Below are positions 42,979 to 44,117 of a stretch of 44,117 bases of DNA, one piece after another. Position 1 is the stretch's first letter. Each line of letters starts with the position of its first letter. Under the pieces are notes generated by a model. That model saw nothing but the letters and a program-made list of their open reading frames with translations, was not told where the DNA came from and did not search any database. The DNA comes from Bacteroidia bacterium (GTDB lineage Bacteria > Bacteroidota > Bacteroidia > Cytophagales > Cyclobacteriaceae), in contig JAUILA010000035.1 of assembly GCA_030432655.1 (NCBI GenBank), positions 1 to 44,117 on the forward strand, in the 5' to 3' direction. The translations under genes were made by a program, and so were the position numbers.

Positions 42979-44117
42979 TAATCAGTTACATCCAGCGCTT
43001 TATCGATCCTGGCCAGACAATCATTCAGGTGATACCTTGAGAGGTCGTCACTGAAGCGATTCCGTGCATTACGAATGTTTGTCTGAAGGATTTCCATCTG
43101 GGCCCGGGCCAGTGCCTGTACATCTGTTGATGACGGGCTTGGTCCGCGGTTGTTCTCCTGGTCACTTTCAAGAAGCTCGCTCAGCTGGTCTATATAGGAA
43201 CGCTGGATATTTCTTCGGTAAAGCGATATGGCCTGCGGGTTGTTTAATTCACTCCAGATTCCCTGCCGTAACTGGTTCATCATATCTGTAGCGGTGTAGG
43301 TATCCGGTTCGTAGCTCTGTATCTCCACCATTCGGGCAATACGTGAAGTATTCAATAAGCGACCAAGTATACGCGACTGGTACAGGTGAAGCCGCTCGGT
43401 GGCACCCTCCGCGTCGATACGGCTGATAATATCTTTGGTAGCCAGCCATTCCGGATCATCAAAGGCCTCTTGCAGAAGAAAATCCATTGATCTTTTTTGC
43501 TCTTCTTCATTCAAAGGCTCATAAACCGGTCCGTCCTGATCGGAAGTTTTCAGCGTTTCATTTATACCGCCAACATTAGTAGCAACGTGGCCCATGTACC
43601 GGTACCATACACCCAGTAATTCACCGTATAATTCTTCAAGATCCGTATAATTTTCGCCTGGAGTTGTGGTCCAGTCCCTCAGGTTTTCGGCTACGATCTT
43701 CAGGTTGGCCACTCCGTATTCGCTGGCCTTTACGGGGTCATCACCAATTCCTTCTGTTTGTGAATCCGGATCGTATCCGCCGTATCCGTTTCCAAACATG
43801 TATACCGGATCACCCTCTTTCCCCATAATCCAGGATCTGAGTGTTTCCTTCTTCTCATCGAGGCTCAATTGGGGAGGGAGATAACGATACCCCCAATTGA
43901 TTGCATAATGGTCGTAAGGGCCAAGCTGACGGATAAAGCGGATATTTTCATCTCCGGGTTGGGCGATGTAATTGTATCGAGCATAGTCCATAATAGTGGC
44001 AGCAATGCCGTATTCCTGGGTGAAGGTGCCGCTGCGCAGCGAATCAACAGGGTAGGCAGAGCTCGCTTTCATATTATGTGGCAGACCAAGTGCATGTCCA
44101 ACTTCATGTGCAATCAC
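42978..44117 (-). CDS. Zinc metalloprotease, metzincin type (5' end missing)
   Basis: The frame runs off the right edge, so only the last ~380 residues are present. At the edge is the zinc-binding motif HEVGHALGLPHN, which fits the metzincin consensus HExxHxxGxxH. A Met-turn-like segment with ATIMDYARYNY follows (~residue 40), as in metzincins. The rest (~60–380) is helical and belongs to the DUF4953/DUF5117 type of secreted Bacteroidota proteases. The signal peptide and any N-terminal domains lie outside the window. The substrate is unknown. Confidence 0.87.
   Translation of the reverse strand: MIAHEVGHALGLPHNMKASSAYPVDSLRSGTFTQEYGIAATIMDYARYNYIAQPGDENIRFIRQLGPYDHYAINWGYRYLPPQLSLDEKKETLRSWIMGKEGDPVYMFGNGYGGYDPDSQTEGIGDDPVKASEYGVANLKIVAENLRDWTTTPGENYTDLEELYGELLGVWYRYMGHVATNVGGINETLKTSDQDGPVYEPLNEEEQKRSMDFLLQEAFDDPEWLATKDIISRIDAEGATERLHLYQSRILGRLLNTSRIARMVEIQSYEPDTYTATDMMNQLRQGIWSELNNPQAISLYRRNIQRSYIDQLSELLESDQENNRGPSPSSTDVQALARAQMEILQTNIRNARNRFSDDLSRYHLNDCLARIDKALDVTD

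Overview
The window is a stretch of chromosome from a member of the phylum Bacteroidota, most likely a Cytophagales-type marine or soil bacterium. The evidence is a type IX secretion (T9SS) sorting domain, the gliding protein GldC, a PorE-like OmpA protein, a SusC-style TonB receptor, the gene block ftsX–DUF3098–uppP–truB–ribF, a short Bacteroidota-type MenE, lipoproteins with acidic residues after the lipidated Cys, and promoters of the Bacteroidota form (TTTG, about 19 bp, TAnnTTTG). The assignment below phylum is an inference. No mobile elements, CRISPR arrays, tRNAs or rRNAs were seen. The gene at each window edge is cut off.

Left part (1–11901). The 3' part of a very large secreted repeat protein is followed by a transglutaminase-like lipoprotein and, convergently, a tiny lipoprotein. 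A two-gene minus-strand signalling operon (NtrC-type regulator plus soluble hybrid kinase with its own HPt domain) ends in a clear terminator. Then come a TerB-like protein, a rhomboid protease and holA on the plus strand.

Middle (12013–23304). A large periplasmic TPR protein and an outer-membrane barrel without a plug precede a promoter-driven cluster SPOR–ExbB–ExbD–TonB–folC–trmB. This reads as an energised envelope machine (Tol/TonB type) with two housekeeping genes at its end. The only gene-free stretch over 300 bp (21885–22275) holds a strong candidate for a stand-alone structured RNA of about 200 nt, with its own promoter, a 12-bp closing stem and a U-rich end; 6S RNA is the best guess. 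A two-domain fasciclin lipoprotein follows.

Right-centre, minus strand (23358–40698). A PorE-like OmpA protein and a TonB-dependent receptor, each followed by a terminator, lie next to a tightly packed seven-gene operon ftsX–DUF3098–uppP–truB–ribF–acetoacetyl-CoA synthetase–gldC. Next are an ECF sigma/anti-sigma pair, a DUF2147 protein, a K+-dependent membrane pyrophosphatase, a possible divergent DNA polymerase III psi-like protein translationally coupled to an acyl-CoA thioesterase, and pcm.

Right end (40699–44117). A small unknown gene is coupled to an S24-type self-cleaving repressor. Its upstream region carries a duplicated, partly palindromic block that looks like a pair of operators. 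Convergent to it are menE and the 3' part of a metzincin-type zinc metalloprotease.

The items most worth follow-up are the candidate RNA, the repressor locus with its duplicated operator block, the TPR/plugless-barrel/ExbBD-TonB locus, and the psi-like protein.
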